Below are positions 54,169-62,712 of a DNA stretch of 64,000 bases, piece by piece. The stretch lies in the NCBI RefSeq assembly GCF_902703175.1, contig NZ_CACRYJ010000025.1, positions 62,001-126,000 of the forward strand, read 5' to 3'. The DNA is from Occultella aeris. GTDB lineage: Bacteria; Actinomycetota; Actinomycetes; Actinomycetales; Beutenbergiaceae. The first letter of the stretch is position 1. Every line of letters begins with the position of its first letter. Made by a program: the position numbers and the translations under genes. The notes below the pieces were generated by a model. It was not told the origin of the DNA and made no database searches. It was given only the letters and a program-made list of their open reading frames with translations.

Positions 54169-55212
54169 TCAGACGGCGGGTGGCCGCAGGGTCAGCTGGA
54201 GGTCGATGTGCCCGTCGGGCGAGGTGAGCAGGGCGGTGTCGATCAGGTCGAGCGCCAGGGCATCGGCGATGGTTCCGATGCCGAGCGACCCGATCGCCGC
54301 CGGCCCGGCTCCGAGGAGCTTCGGGGCGAGGTGGACGATCAGTTCGTCGACCAGCCCCGCGGTGAGGAACGCGGCAGCGAGGGTCGGTCCCCCCTCGAGC
54401 AGCACGTGTCGCCGGCCGCGAGCGTGGAGGACCGCCAGGGCTTCGGACGGGTCACGGGTGCGCAGCCGCAGGGCGGGAACCGCAGGCGTGTGGGTGGGCA
54501 GGTCTGGGATCTGGCCGAGCCCCATCACGGCGCGAAGCGGCTGCCTCTCCCGCAAGGTGCCGTCGGCGCGGCGCGCGGTCAGCGCGGGCAGGTCCGCCCG
54601 GGCGGTCCCGGCGCCGACCAGGATCACGTCGCACCGTGCACGCAGGAGGTGGACCTGCTCGCGAGCCGCACTGCCGCTGATCCACTGGCTGGAGCCGTCG
54701 GCTGCGGCCACCCGGCCGTCCAGGGTGAGCGCCAACTTCGCGGTGACCAGGGGGCGCGCGTGCCGTAGCCCGTGCTCCCAGCCGCGGTTCAGGGCCGCCG
54801 CATCGGCCACGAGCTCGGCGGGGATGTCGGCCTCGACCTCGATCCCGGCCCCGCGCAGCAGCTCGACCCCGCCGGCCGCCGCGGGGTTGGGGTCGCGGCG
54901 GCCGATCACCACGCGGCGGATCCCGGCGTCGATCAGAGCCCTGGTGCACGGGCCGGTGCGGCCGGTGTGGGCGCAGGGTTCGAGGGTGACGACGGCAGTG
55001 GCACCCACCGCGCTCGCCGACCCGGCCCGGGTCAGGGCGTCGACCTCGGCATGCGCGGTCCCGGCGCCACGGTGGTAGCCCTCGGCGATGACCCGGCCGT
55101 CCGGGCCGAGCAGGACGCAGCCGACGCGCGGGTTCGGTCCGAAGGGGACCGCGGGATGCGCCGCGATCTCGAGGGCACGGCGCAGCGCGCCGTGTTCCGC
55201 CTGGTCGATCAT
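54169..55212 (-). CDS. ribD: Riboflavin deaminase/reductase
   Basis: From the ATG at 55212 (GGGAGC ribosome site upstream) this 347-residue fusion has a zinc deaminase domain (TAHAEVDAL, EPCAHTGRTGPC) and a reductase domain (KLALTLDGRVAAADGSSQWISG, LLEGGPTLAAAFLTAGLVDEL). It performs the second and third steps from GTP. It is the first gene after the FMN riboswitch. An in-frame ATG at 55347 lies in the riboswitch aptamer itself and cannot be the start. Confidence 0.94.
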   Translation of the reverse strand: MIDQAEHGALRRALEIAAHPAVPFGPNPRVGCVLLGPDGRVIAEGYHRGAGTAHAEVDALTRAGSASAVGATAVVTLEPCAHTGRTGPCTRALIDAGIRRVVIGRRDPNPAAAGGVELLRGAGIEVEADIPAELVADAAALNRGWEHGLRHARPLVTAKLALTLDGRVAAADGSSQWISGSAAREQVHLLRARCDVILVGAGTARADLPALTARRADGTLRERQPLRAVMGLGQIPDLPTHTPAVPALRLRTRDPSEALAVLHARGRRHVLLEGGPTLAAAFLTAGLVDELIVHLAPKLLGAGPAAIGSLGIGTIADALALDLIDTALLTSPDGHIDLQLTLRPPAV

Positions 55213-55337
55213 CCCGCTCCCGGTGTCCGCGATGCTCGCGGTCCGGAGTGAGGAAGGGGTCACGGAGGCGTCGTCCACCAGGGAGTCCACGGCCGCACGG
55301 GTGCGCCCTGGGATCCGTCCGGAGACGTCGTCGCGTG

Positions 55338-55455
55338 CGCTTCCCATCCGGACTCTGACCGTCGGTCCAGGAGTTCCACCTGATCAACCGCTGACCTTTC
55401 GGCCATCGGGTCGCGGACTATGACCGCCGGCTCGGAATTTCACCGACCCCAGTGC
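55338..55455 (-). promoter_or_regulatory. FMN riboswitch (RFN element)
   Basis: On the minus strand the conserved RFN blocks follow in order: GGTCGGTGAAATTCC, GAGCCGGCGGTCATAGTCCGCGACCC, GGTCAGCGGTTGATCAGGTGGAACTCC split by loops, then GACCGACGGTCAGAGTCCGGATGGGA. It lies about 125 bases before the ribD start and should reduce ribDE-BA-H expression when FMN is plentiful. The expression platform between 55337 and 55213 was not resolved by eye. Confidence 0.95.
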
Positions 55456-55586
55456 ACGCGAGCTTTCCAGCTCGTCGCCGTCATGCTAACAGCGCCGTCA
55501 CCGGCGACCCGAGCGGGCCGGTCGGGTGACCGATCCGTGAGACGGTGCCCACCGACCGGCGCCGTCATCGTGACCGGAGCGTCGAC

Positions 55587-55613
55587 CCATCCGGATCGGC
55601 CGCGGCTCCGAAC
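55587..55613 (+). promoter_or_regulatory. Candidate ECF (SigK-like) promoter before the sortase gene
   Basis: CCATCC (55587-55592) and CCGAAC (55608-55613) are separated by 15 bases, close to the mycobacterial SigK consensus CCATCC/CCGAAT. Transcription would start at or next to the ATG at 55621, giving a leaderless message, which fits the lack of a ribosome site. A sigma factor of this class is encoded at 57955-58563. Confidence 0.45.
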
Positions 55614-55620
55614 GACTGGT

Positions 55621-56382
55621 ATGGGACCGCTAGTACGGACGCGACGAGCCTCGGACAGGGACGGGCACGGCGCCGGTACGTCACGACGCCTGCGCACCCC
55701 CGTGATCGGACGACGGGCGATAGCAGGTCTCGCGGTCGCCGTCGGCGCCGCTGCACTCGTCGTGCTCCCAGGCTTGGTCGACGATCCGCCCAGGTCCGGC
55801 CCGGGCACCTCACTGGAACGCCTGCTGGACTCGGACGAGAGCACCGGGCCGCAGCGACAGCGACCCACGCTGGAGACCGTGCAGGGTCTGGCGGCTGAGT
55901 TGAGTGACACCTCAGGCGACCAGCCGATCGACCCGGACCGGGTCTCGGCCGTCGTGACGAGCCCCGGTCCGTACGAGGTCCTGGGGCAGTTGCAGATCCC
56001 CGCCGTCGGGCTCGACGCCGAGGTGGGCAACGGAGTCGACCCGGACACCCTTGTCCTCGGTCCTGGCCACTGGCCGGGCACCCCGGTGCCCGGTCAGGTC
56101 GGCAACGCGGTCATCTCCGGCCACCGCACCACGCACACCGCGCCGTTCCGGGATCTCGACGAGTTGTCCGAGGGCGACGAGATCACGGTCTCGACGCAGT
56201 CGGGAGTGAGGACGACCTATGTGGTCACCGAGGTCTTCGTGGTCTCCGTCGAGGAGTACACGGGCGAGGTGCTCGCCCAACCGGAGGACCCGTCGACGCG
56301 CGAGCTCACTCTCTTCGCCTGCCATCCCGAGGGCAGCCTGACCCACCGCATCGTCGTGCACGCGCAGGTGCCGCCGGCCTGA
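55621..56382 (+). CDS. Class E sortase
   Basis: The protein (253 residues from this ATG) has a membrane anchor (IAGLAVAVGAAALVVLPGLV) and a sortase domain. ISGHRTTHTAPFRDLDEL carries the catalytic His, and ELTLFACHPEGSLTHRIVVHA carries the TLxxC cysteine and the arginine. These spacings match class E/housekeeping actinobacterial sortases, which recognise LAxTG and attach proteins to peptidoglycan; the surface protein at 40681-42870 ends in LATTG. GTG at 55570 and ATG at 55420 are other in-frame starts, but the latter lies in the riboswitch region on the other strand. Confidence 0.88.
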   Translation: MGPLVRTRRASDRDGHGAGTSRRLRTPVIGRRAIAGLAVAVGAAALVVLPGLVDDPPRSGPGTSLERLLDSDESTGPQRQRPTLETVQGLAAELSDTSGDQPIDPDRVSAVVTSPGPYEVLGQLQIPAVGLDAEVGNGVDPDTLVLGPGHWPGTPVPGQVGNAVISGHRTTHTAPFRDLDELSEGDEITVSTQSGVRTTYVVTEVFVVSVEEYTGEVLAQPEDPSTRELTLFACHPEGSLTHRIVVHAQVPPA

Positions 56383-56476
56383 TCTTCCCTGCCAACTGTC
56401 CCAATGGAAGGAGACGTCCCGATCGAAGCAGGATCGCCGCAACCCCCCGCCGTAGGTCGGAGGGCGTGTCGCGGAC

Positions 56477-57202
56477 ATGAACAGATCACCAACGAAAGCA
56501 GGTGTGGATTCCATGCATGACACCAACGATCCCATCGGGGCAGACCCCGGACGCGCCGCGCGCGTGCGTCGGTCCAGGCAGATGTTCGGCGGTGAGCCGG
56601 TGCTGCAGTTCCAGGCCGAGTCGACGCGTCGCACCTTCATCGCGGGCGCCGCACTGGTCGGGGTGGGTGCGACGTTCGTCGCGTTCAACCGGAACGACCC
56701 GGTCGCCTTCGCCGACACCACGGGCGACATCGACATCCTCAACTACGCGCTCACCCTTGAGTACCTCGAGGCGGACTTCTACACACAGGGAATCGCCGGC
56801 AACGTCCTCACCGACGAACGCGAACTCGAGCTCGTGAGCCCCATCCGCGACCACGAGCAGGCACACGTCGACGGGATCACGCAATTGATCACGGACCTCG
56901 GCGGTACGCCCGTGGAGTCCCCCACGTTCATGTTCCCCGACGGCACCTTCACCGACCGCGACATGTTCCTCGAAACGGCGTCGATGTTCGAGGAGTTGGG
57001 CGTGCAGGCCTACCACGGCCAGGTCGCCCTGATCAGCGACGCCGAGATCCTGGGCACGGCGGCGGCCATCGCGGGTGTGGAGTCCCGGCACGCGGCCGTC
57101 GTCGCCCACCTCATGGGCGGCAATCCATTCCCCGCACCGTTCGAGGCGAACCTCCCCATGGAGGACGTCCTCGCTGCGGCCGGCCAGTTCATCGAGGGTT
57201 AG
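56477..57202 (+). CDS. Secreted ferritin-like domain protein (Tat substrate)
   Basis: The 241-residue protein has an N-terminal extension, a twin-arginine signal (STRRTFIAGAALVGVGA), then a four-helix ferritin-like domain: ILNYALTLEYLEADFYTQG, IRDHEQAHVDGITQLITDLGG, ETASMFEELGVQAYHGQVA and GVESRHAAVVAHLMGG. The E...ExxH pairs could bind two metals. It is probably exported folded with its metal. In-frame starts at 56504 (GTG) and 56513 (ATG) are possible. It is followed nine bases later by a paralogue. Confidence 0.82.
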   Translation: MNRSPTKAGVDSMHDTNDPIGADPGRAARVRRSRQMFGGEPVLQFQAESTRRTFIAGAALVGVGATFVAFNRNDPVAFADTTGDIDILNYALTLEYLEADFYTQGIAGNVLTDERELELVSPIRDHEQAHVDGITQLITDLGGTPVESPTFMFPDGTFTDRDMFLETASMFEELGVQAYHGQVALISDAEILGTAAAIAGVESRHAAVVAHLMGGNPFPAPFEANLPMEDVLAAAGQFIEG

Positions 57203-57211
57203 GAGAACACC

Positions 57212-57823
57212 GTGTACACACGCAAGAACCTCATCCGGGATGCCGGCCTGGTGATCCCCGGCGCGATCGCACTGACGATGCTCGGCTCGAAATTCGCCTT
57301 CGCCGACGACGGCGACTTCGACGGTCCGCTCGACGTGCTCAATTACGCCTTGACGCTCGAGTACCTCGAGGCCGAGTTCTACCGGCAGGGCAACGAGGCT
57401 GGTCTGCTCAGTGGCCAGGCCGCCGAGTACCTCGCCACGATCCAGACCGACGAGGAGACCCACGTGATGACCCTGCAGGACACCATCGCGTCGCTCGGCG
57501 GCGCGGCGGTGCCGGCGCCCATGGTCGACTACGGCGAGGCGTTCGCGAGCGAGGCGAACTATCTCGAGACGGCCTACACGTTCGAGAACCTCGGCGTGCA
57601 GGCCTACCTCGGTGCTGCACCGTCGCTGTTCCAGGAGAAGGAACTGTTGACGGCGGCGGCGAGCATCTTCGGGGTCGAGGCGCGCCACGCCGCGATCCTG
57701 GGCGTGCTGCAGAACAAGCCCGGCGAGGGCGGCGTCTACCAGGGTGCGCTCGAGACCGCACTGAGCCGTGCCGACGTGCTGGAGGCGGCATCGCCATTCA
57801 TCGTCAGCGCGGAGACGCTCTGA
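57212..57823 (+). CDS. Secreted ferritin-like domain protein, second copy
   Basis: A 203-residue paralogue of the preceding protein, with a shorter signal (MYTRKNLIRDAGLVIPGAIALTMLGSKFAFA) and the same helix motifs: VLNYALTLEYLEAEFYRQG, TDEETHVMTLQDTIASLGG, ENLGVQAYLGAA and GVEARHAAILGVL. Its GTG start follows an AGGAGAAC ribosome site nine bases after the first gene. The two probably form a heteromeric or two-component extracytoplasmic metal or oxidant-handling unit. Function is not established. Confidence 0.8.
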   Translation: MYTRKNLIRDAGLVIPGAIALTMLGSKFAFADDGDFDGPLDVLNYALTLEYLEAEFYRQGNEAGLLSGQAAEYLATIQTDEETHVMTLQDTIASLGGAAVPAPMVDYGEAFASEANYLETAYTFENLGVQAYLGAAPSLFQEKELLTAAASIFGVEARHAAILGVLQNKPGEGGVYQGALETALSRADVLEAASPFIVSAETL

Positions 57824-57954
57824 CCGCGGCGACTCCGGCACCAGTGCCTGAGTTCTCCCCCGAGACCCCGGCCGGTGGTGAGCGACGGGCCGCCGCCGGC
57901 CGGGCCCGGGCGCGGGTGGGCCCGGCCTGCGGCGCCCTGCGCGATACTGGCACG

Positions 57955-58563
57955 GTGAGCAACCAGGGACCGGGCCTTCGTGGCACGACCCCGGGCGCCA
58001 CCACCGGATCGCGCGACCAGCTCGGCGTCCTGATGCAGCGCGCGGCGGCGGGCGACCAGGACGCGTTCGCCACGATCTACGACGCGACCGCTCCAGTGGT
58101 CCACGGCGTGGCCCGACGGGTGCTTCGCGACCCGGATCTGGCCGCCGAGGTGACCCAGGAGGTCATGCTCGAGGCCTGGCGGACGGCGTCCCGTTTCGAC
58201 GGTGCGCGCGGCTCGGTCATGGCCTGGCTCACGACGATGACCCGACGAAGGGCGGTGGACCGGGTGCGATCGGAACAGTCCCATCGTGACCGGGACGAAC
58301 GCGTCGCCGCCGGGGACTTCCGCCGGCCCTTCGACGAGGTCGCCGAGACCGCGGAGCGCCGGGCCGAGGTCCTCGACGTACACCGTTGCCTGGACTCGTT
58401 GACCGACCTGCAGCGCGACGCCGTCGTGACGGCGTTCTACGGCGGCCAGACCTACCGCGAAGTGGCGCAATCGCGCGGGGCCAGCCTGCCCACGGTGAAG
58501 TCGCGGATCCGCGACGGACTGAACCGATTGCGGCGCTGCCTGGACGGGATGCAGTCACCATGA
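57955..58563 (+). CDS. sigK: ECF RNA polymerase sigma factor, SigK type
   Basis: The 202-residue protein has sigma region 2 (QDAFATIYDATAPVVHGVARRVLRDPDLAAEVTQEVMLEAWRTASRFD...GSVMAWLTTMTRRRAVDRVRS) and region 4 (LTDLQRDAVVTAFYGGQTYREVAQSRGASLPTVKSRIRDGLNRL). It lies before an RskA-like anti-sigma gene, the SigK arrangement. The GTG at 57955 has no ribosome site, but GATACT lies about ten bases upstream, so the message may be leaderless. An in-frame ATG at 57844 would add a low-complexity leader. Confidence 0.85.
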   Translation: MSNQGPGLRGTTPGATTGSRDQLGVLMQRAAAGDQDAFATIYDATAPVVHGVARRVLRDPDLAAEVTQEVMLEAWRTASRFDGARGSVMAWLTTMTRRRAVDRVRSEQSHRDRDERVAAGDFRRPFDEVAETAERRAEVLDVHRCLDSLTDLQRDAVVTAFYGGQTYREVAQSRGASLPTVKSRIRDGLNRLRRCLDGMQSP

Positions 58564-58614
58564 CCACGACGACCTGTTCCACGAGGCATGCAATCCAGCA
58601 AGGGAGGGACCGCC

Positions 58615-59334
58615 GTGACCGACGATGACGTGCGTGATCTGCTCGGTGCCTGGGCGTTGGATGCCGTGGACGACGTCGAGCGCAAGGCGGTGGAGCGGCT
58701 CATCCGGGACGACCCCGAAGCCGCCGCGGAGGCCCGGGCCCTGAGGGACACGGTCACGCGGCTCGCCGTGAGCGACGCGGCCGCCCCGCCTGCAGCGCTC
58801 CGTGCCCAGGTGCTCGCTGCGGTCGAGTCCACCCGGCAACTCGAACCTTCGGCCGGTCACACGCACGGCTCGGAGAGCCCACCGGCACGTCGGCGCAGCA
58901 AGACACTGCGGCTGCTCGCCGCGGCCGCGATCCTGATCGGCATCGCGGTGCCGTCCGGCATCGCGGTGCTCCAGGCCCAGCGTGCCGAGCAGGCCGAGCA
59001 GCAGGTCGAACTGCTGGCTGAAGCACTCAGCGAACCCGGTGCGACACTGGTCCGGGCGGACGTGTCCGGGGGCGGGAAGGCGGCCATGGTGACCGGTGGA
59101 GACACTGTCCTGCTGGCGCTCAGCGGCCTACCGGAACTGAGCGGTCAGGACTACCAGCTCTGGGTCATCCAGGACGACGTCCCGGTCTCTGCCGGGGTGC
59201 TTCATCCCAAGGACGGCCTCCTCACGAGGGAGTTGACCGACGTCCCGGCAACGGCGGCGCTCGCGCTCACCATCGAACCCACCGGCGGCTCCACCCAACC
59301 AACGACCGATCCACTGGTAGTCCTCGGCCCCTGA
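58615..59334 (+). CDS. rskA: Anti-sigma factor, RskA-like
   Basis: A 239-residue membrane protein. The N-terminal cytoplasmic part (LLGAWALDAVDDVERKAVERLI) is the sigma-binding domain, RLLAAAAILIGIAVPSGIAVL is a single membrane helix, and the outer domain reads LSGLPELSGQDYQLWVIQDD and VSAGVLHPKDG, typical of RskA. It should hold the sigma factor until cut by membrane proteases. The GTG start has an AGGGAGGGAC ribosome site, 52 bases after the sigma gene. Confidence 0.87.
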   Translation: MTDDDVRDLLGAWALDAVDDVERKAVERLIRDDPEAAAEARALRDTVTRLAVSDAAAPPAALRAQVLAAVESTRQLEPSAGHTHGSESPPARRRSKTLRLLAAAAILIGIAVPSGIAVLQAQRAEQAEQQVELLAEALSEPGATLVRADVSGGGKAAMVTGGDTVLLALSGLPELSGQDYQLWVIQDDVPVSAGVLHPKDGLLTRELTDVPATAALALTIEPTGGSTQPTTDPLVVLGP

Positions 59335-59377
59335 ACCCAGGTAAGGGTCCGGCCGCTCCGATCCGTAGTCTTGCCGC

Positions 59378-60409
59378 GTGAGTTCAGCGGTCGTGTGGAC
59401 GCAGCGGTGGCAGGTCCCGCTGTATCTGGGCGCGATCGTGCTGGCGGGGATCGTCGGACTCACCGTGCCGGCGGCCGGCCCGCCGTTGGCTCGGGCGATC
59501 GGCCCGGTGCTCGCCCTCCTGCTCTATGCGACCTTCCTCGGCGTTCCGTTCGCAGCGATCGGCGCTGCGGTGCGCGATCTCCGGTTCCTCACAACCGTGC
59601 TCGCGCTGAACTTCGTGATCGTCCCGGCCGTCGTGTTCGGGCTCTCGCGGTTCGTGTCCGCAGACGCGGCGGTGCTGCTCGGAGTGCTGCTGGTGCTGCT
59701 GACGCCATGCGTCGACTACGTGATCGTGTTCGCCGGGATTGCCGGCGGCGCCAGGGCGCGACTGCTGGCCGCTGCGCCGCTGCTGATGCTCGGCCAGATC
59801 CTCCTGCTGCCGGTGTACCTGTGGCTGTTCGTCGGCCCAGGGACGGTGCGGCTGATCGAGCTCGCCCCGTTCGGCGAGGCGTTCGGATTCCTGATCGTGA
59901 TCCCGCTCGCGGCCGCCGGCCTCACCCAGTGGTGGGCGCGCCACCGGCAGGCAGGGCGCGTCCTGGAAGGCACGGCGCTCGGCCTGATGGTGCCGTTGAT
60001 GATGCTCACGCTGGCAGTGGTGGTCGCGTCCCAGGTGGCCGGCATCGGGTCACAACTGAGCACACTGCTGCTCGTCGTGCCGATCTACGTCGCCTTCCTG
60101 GTGGTGATGGTGCCGCTCGGCATCCTCGCCGCTCGTGTCGCGCGGCTGGACATCCCGGCGGCGCGAGCCGTCGTGTTCAGCGGCGCGACTCGCAACTCGC
60201 TCGTGGTGCTGCCGCTGGCGCTGGCGCTTCCGGAGCCGCTGGCGCTCGCCGCGCTCGTGGTCGTCACGCAGACCCTCGTCGAACTGGTCGGGATGGTGGT
60301 CTACGTGCGGCTCATCCCCCGCCTGATGCCCGCACCTGCTGTGAGGGAGTCTGACGCGACCTACACTCGGCGCAACCATGAGCCGAAGTCCACGTCAGAC
60401 CCCCTCTAA
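59378..60409 (+). CDS. BASS/ACR3-superfamily transporter (arsenite or bile-acid:sodium symporter type)
   Basis: A 343-residue protein with about ten membrane segments. LLTPCVDYVIVFAGIAGG contains a cysteine in the position conserved in ACR3 arsenite exporters (TPC). VFSGATRNSLVVLPLALALP matches the second re-entrant motif of this superfamily. No arsR or arsC is near, so the role in arsenic efflux is unproven. Starts with GTG and has no clear ribosome site. The C-terminal 25 residues are hydrophilic. Confidence 0.78.
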   Translation: MSSAVVWTQRWQVPLYLGAIVLAGIVGLTVPAAGPPLARAIGPVLALLLYATFLGVPFAAIGAAVRDLRFLTTVLALNFVIVPAVVFGLSRFVSADAAVLLGVLLVLLTPCVDYVIVFAGIAGGARARLLAAAPLLMLGQILLLPVYLWLFVGPGTVRLIELAPFGEAFGFLIVIPLAAAGLTQWWARHRQAGRVLEGTALGLMVPLMMLTLAVVVASQVAGIGSQLSTLLLVVPIYVAFLVVMVPLGILAARVARLDIPAARAVVFSGATRNSLVVLPLALALPEPLALAALVVVTQTLVELVGMVVYVRLIPRLMPAPAVRESDATYTRRNHEPKSTSDPL

Positions 60410-60487
60410 GCGCGCCGCCGCCGCGGGCGGCGCGGTGCTCGCACGTCGACCCCGACGGCGTGGCGCGGCTGGGGTGGTCGGCGCACC

Positions 60488-61363
60488 ATGACTCTGCAAC
60501 CAGCCGGCGCCACGGTGACCCCGTCCGAGCGGACGATGCTCACCGACCTCGGGGGTCGCCACCACCTCTGGTCCGACGAGGCCGAGCCCACGACTCTGGC
60601 GCGAGGCAGCGAGAACACGACGTTCGCCGTCGACGGCTTCATCGCCCGCCGCACGACGGACGTCGAGGCCCTCGCTCGTGAGGTCGCCATGCTGGACGCG
60701 CTTGCGGACACGACCTCCGTCCCGGTGCCCCTGCCCGTGGTTCACCGACCCGACCTGGGGGTACTCGTGTACCGGAGACTGCCCGGGACGCCGCTGCTGC
60801 GCCGACCGGATCGGCTCGGCGCCCGCGTCGACCGGGTCCTGATCGACGTCCTTCGTGCGCTCCGGCGGATCCGGCCCGATCCGCCGCTGGTGGTGGACGA
60901 GCACCCCAACGAGGCGTGGCTCGCCGACGCCCGAGTGGACTTCGAGGCAACCGGGTCCTACCTAGGCACCGAGCGGGCTGCGATCGTGGGCGTATTCCTG
61001 GAGGAGGCGCCGCCGCCGACCCGATCGCTGCGGGTCGCCCAGCACAACGACCTCGGCGCCGAGCACATCCTCGTCGACGAACGCGGGCAGGTGACGGGCA
61101 TCATCGACTGGACCGACGCCGCGCTCGCCGACCCGGCCCGGGACACGGGGCTGTTGCTACGGGACCTGGGCTCCGCCGTCGCCCTCGCGGTCAGTGCCGG
61201 GCTGGACGGGCCGGTGACGGCCGACGAACGTGCACGGATCTACTTCCACGCGCGGTGCAAGTGGCTCGAGGACGTCGCGTACGCGCTTGAGGACCCGGCG
61301 GGGCGGGTGGCCTACCTCGAGAGCTCCGGCCGCACGTTCGAGCACGTGTTCGGCGGCACCTGA
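60488..61363 (+). CDS. Aminoglycoside phosphotransferase-fold kinase (APH family)
   Basis: The 291-residue protein has a kinase-like N-lobe, the catalytic loop VAQHNDLGAEHILVDERGQVTGIIDWTDAALADPARD (Asp of HND, metal Asp of IIDW), and a helical C-lobe. The catalytic-loop Asn of HxDxxxxN is His here, a variant found in some family members. It could phosphorylate a small molecule; antibiotic resistance cannot be assumed. It ends before a bidirectional terminator. Confidence 0.8.
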   Translation: MTLQPAGATVTPSERTMLTDLGGRHHLWSDEAEPTTLARGSENTTFAVDGFIARRTTDVEALAREVAMLDALADTTSVPVPLPVVHRPDLGVLVYRRLPGTPLLRRPDRLGARVDRVLIDVLRALRRIRPDPPLVVDEHPNEAWLADARVDFEATGSYLGTERAAIVGVFLEEAPPPTRSLRVAQHNDLGAEHILVDERGQVTGIIDWTDAALADPARDTGLLLRDLGSAVALAVSAGLDGPVTADERARIYFHARCKWLEDVAYALEDPAGRVAYLESSGRTFEHVFGGT

Positions 61364-61376
61364 GCACCGGCGCATG

Positions 61377-61424
61377 CCGAAGGCCGCCACGCCTGCCTGC
61401 GTCGGCGGGTGCGGCGGCCTTCGG
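61377..61424. terminator. Bidirectional terminator between APH and DoxX genes
   Basis: Perfect 12-base arms, CCGAAGGCCGCC and GGCGGCCTTCGG, around a 24-base loop that can itself pair partly. It lies between two convergent stop codons (61363 plus, 61448 minus). Confidence 0.82.
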
Positions 61425-61447
61425 GACGAGGGCCTGGGGAGCTCGCG

Positions 61448-61939
61448 TCATCGAGCGGGCGAGGCGGCACGGCCCCGCAGAGCCTTGGACGCGATCACCA
61501 ACGCGGCGGTGACGAGAACGGTGTCCTTGATGATGTATTGCGCCTCGAGGGTGAGGCCGCCACCGACGAGGTCGCCGGCGAACAGTGCGATCGGCGCGAA
61601 GAACCCGACCATCGCGCCGCCCATCGCGAGCAGCCCGAGGCGCAGGAACCTGCCGGTGACGAGGGTGAGGCCGATGAAGGTCTCGAGCAGCGCGACCGCA
61701 ATCATCGCGGCGTGCCCCGAGACCAGCCCGAGGGAGAGCGCCTCGACGGTGTCGGTGACCAGGGCCTCGACGGGGCTCGCCCCCGGGATGTACTTCGGGA
61801 TGCCGAACGCCAGGAAGATCAGGCCGATGCTGACGCGCAGCAGGGTGACGCCATGCCGTTCGGCCCAGCCGGCGAACCGGGTGGAAATGGTGGCCGGCGG
61901 CGTGGTCGGCGCCTGACGATAGGTGGTCGTACTGGACAT
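61448..61939 (-). CDS. DoxX-family membrane protein
   Basis: A 163-residue protein with four membrane helices. LLRVSIGLIFLAFGIPKYIPG is the standard DoxX opening, followed by AVALLETFIGLTLVTGRFLRLGLLAMGGAMVGFFAPI. The ATG at 61939 has an ideal GGAGG ribosome site five bases upstream; an ATG at 61990 lacks one. DoxX proteins are linked to redox stress and membrane thiol systems, but the role here is open. Confidence 0.86.
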   Translation of the reverse strand: MSSTTTYRQAPTTPPATISTRFAGWAERHGVTLLRVSIGLIFLAFGIPKYIPGASPVEALVTDTVEALSLGLVSGHAAMIAVALLETFIGLTLVTGRFLRLGLLAMGGAMVGFFAPIALFAGDLVGGGLTLEAQYIIKDTVLVTAALVIASKALRGRAASPAR

Positions 61940-62247
61940 GAGAACCTCCGGGACGGGTGCGTTTTCGGACGTTCTCAGCGTCGCCGTCACGGGCTCGGGG
62001 CGGATCCACCGTGGAGCGGGTTCCCGGCTGCGTCATCGGGCGCAGCGGGGTGCGCGCCGTGACGACCCGTGGGGTCGCCCGGGTACGACAGCGGGCGCAG
62101 CGAACCCTGACGGCCCGGTGGGGGTTTCCCCTGAGCGCAAGGCCTTGTGCAGGCGGGCCTCAGCGGGCGAACCGGCATCGAGGAGCGGCCACGTGCATCC
62201 CTGTCTAGCGTGAGTCATGGGAACCATCGACCTCCTCACCCGAACCC

Positions 62248-62673
62248 TTGCGTGACCCAGGCGGCGGCGACGGGCCGAGACTGCTCTCCGGCGGCAACCC
62301 GCAGATCCCGAAGGGCGAGGGGAGCAGTCCGGTGCGTGACCACCTCGCTGCCATGCCGGGCTGGAAGCGCGATGTCGGGAGACTCCTCGACGACCTCATC
62401 GCGGCCACCGTGCCGGACGTCCACAAGGCGGTGCGGTGGAACAAGCCGCACTACGGGCACGAGTGCGACGGCTGGTTCCTGTCCTTCCGGTGCTACACCG
62501 ACTATGTCCAGGTGCAGTTCCTGCACGGGACGTCGCTCGAGCCGATGCCGCCGAAGGCGTCCAAGCACGACGAGGTGCGCTACCTCGACATCCGCCAGGA
62601 CGACGACGTGGACGAGAGGCAGCTCCGATCCTGGATCGAGCAGTCCAGCTGGCTGCCGGGCGAGAGGATGTGA
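62248..62673 (+). CDS. DUF1801-family protein
   Basis: The protein (141 residues) contains LSGGNPQIPKGEGSSPVRDHLAAMPGWKRDVGRLLDDLI and KAVRWNKPHYGHECDGWFLSF, followed by HDEVRYLDIRQDDDVDERQL. This is the DUF1801/YdhG pattern, a small fold of unknown activity. The frame opens with TTG at 62248; an upstream GTG is out of frame, so the exact start is unsure. Confidence 0.72.
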   Translation: MRDPGGGDGPRLLSGGNPQIPKGEGSSPVRDHLAAMPGWKRDVGRLLDDLIAATVPDVHKAVRWNKPHYGHECDGWFLSFRCYTDYVQVQFLHGTSLEPMPPKASKHDEVRYLDIRQDDDVDERQLRSWIEQSSWLPGERM

Positions 62674-62687
62674 CGGGCCTGGCCAAG

Positions 62688-62705
62688 CCATACCGGATGG
62701 TACGG
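62688..62705. promoter_or_regulatory. Candidate TetR operator before tetR gene
   Basis: CCATACC-GGAT-GGTACGG is an imperfect 7-base inverted repeat (one mismatch) eight bases before the TetR start. The same half-sites occur before the 63376 gene, which makes both likely targets of this regulator. Confidence 0.6.
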
Positions 62706-62712
62706 TCGGCCG

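Noticed and set aside
55213-55347. Longer ribD start at the 55347 ATG
   Set aside because: That ATG is part of the conserved 3' block of the FMN riboswitch; the deaminase pattern starts near 55212 with a ribosome site.
60488-61363. Aminoglycoside resistance gene
   Set aside because: The APH fold is visible, but the family acts on many small molecules and nothing here points to an antibiotic.
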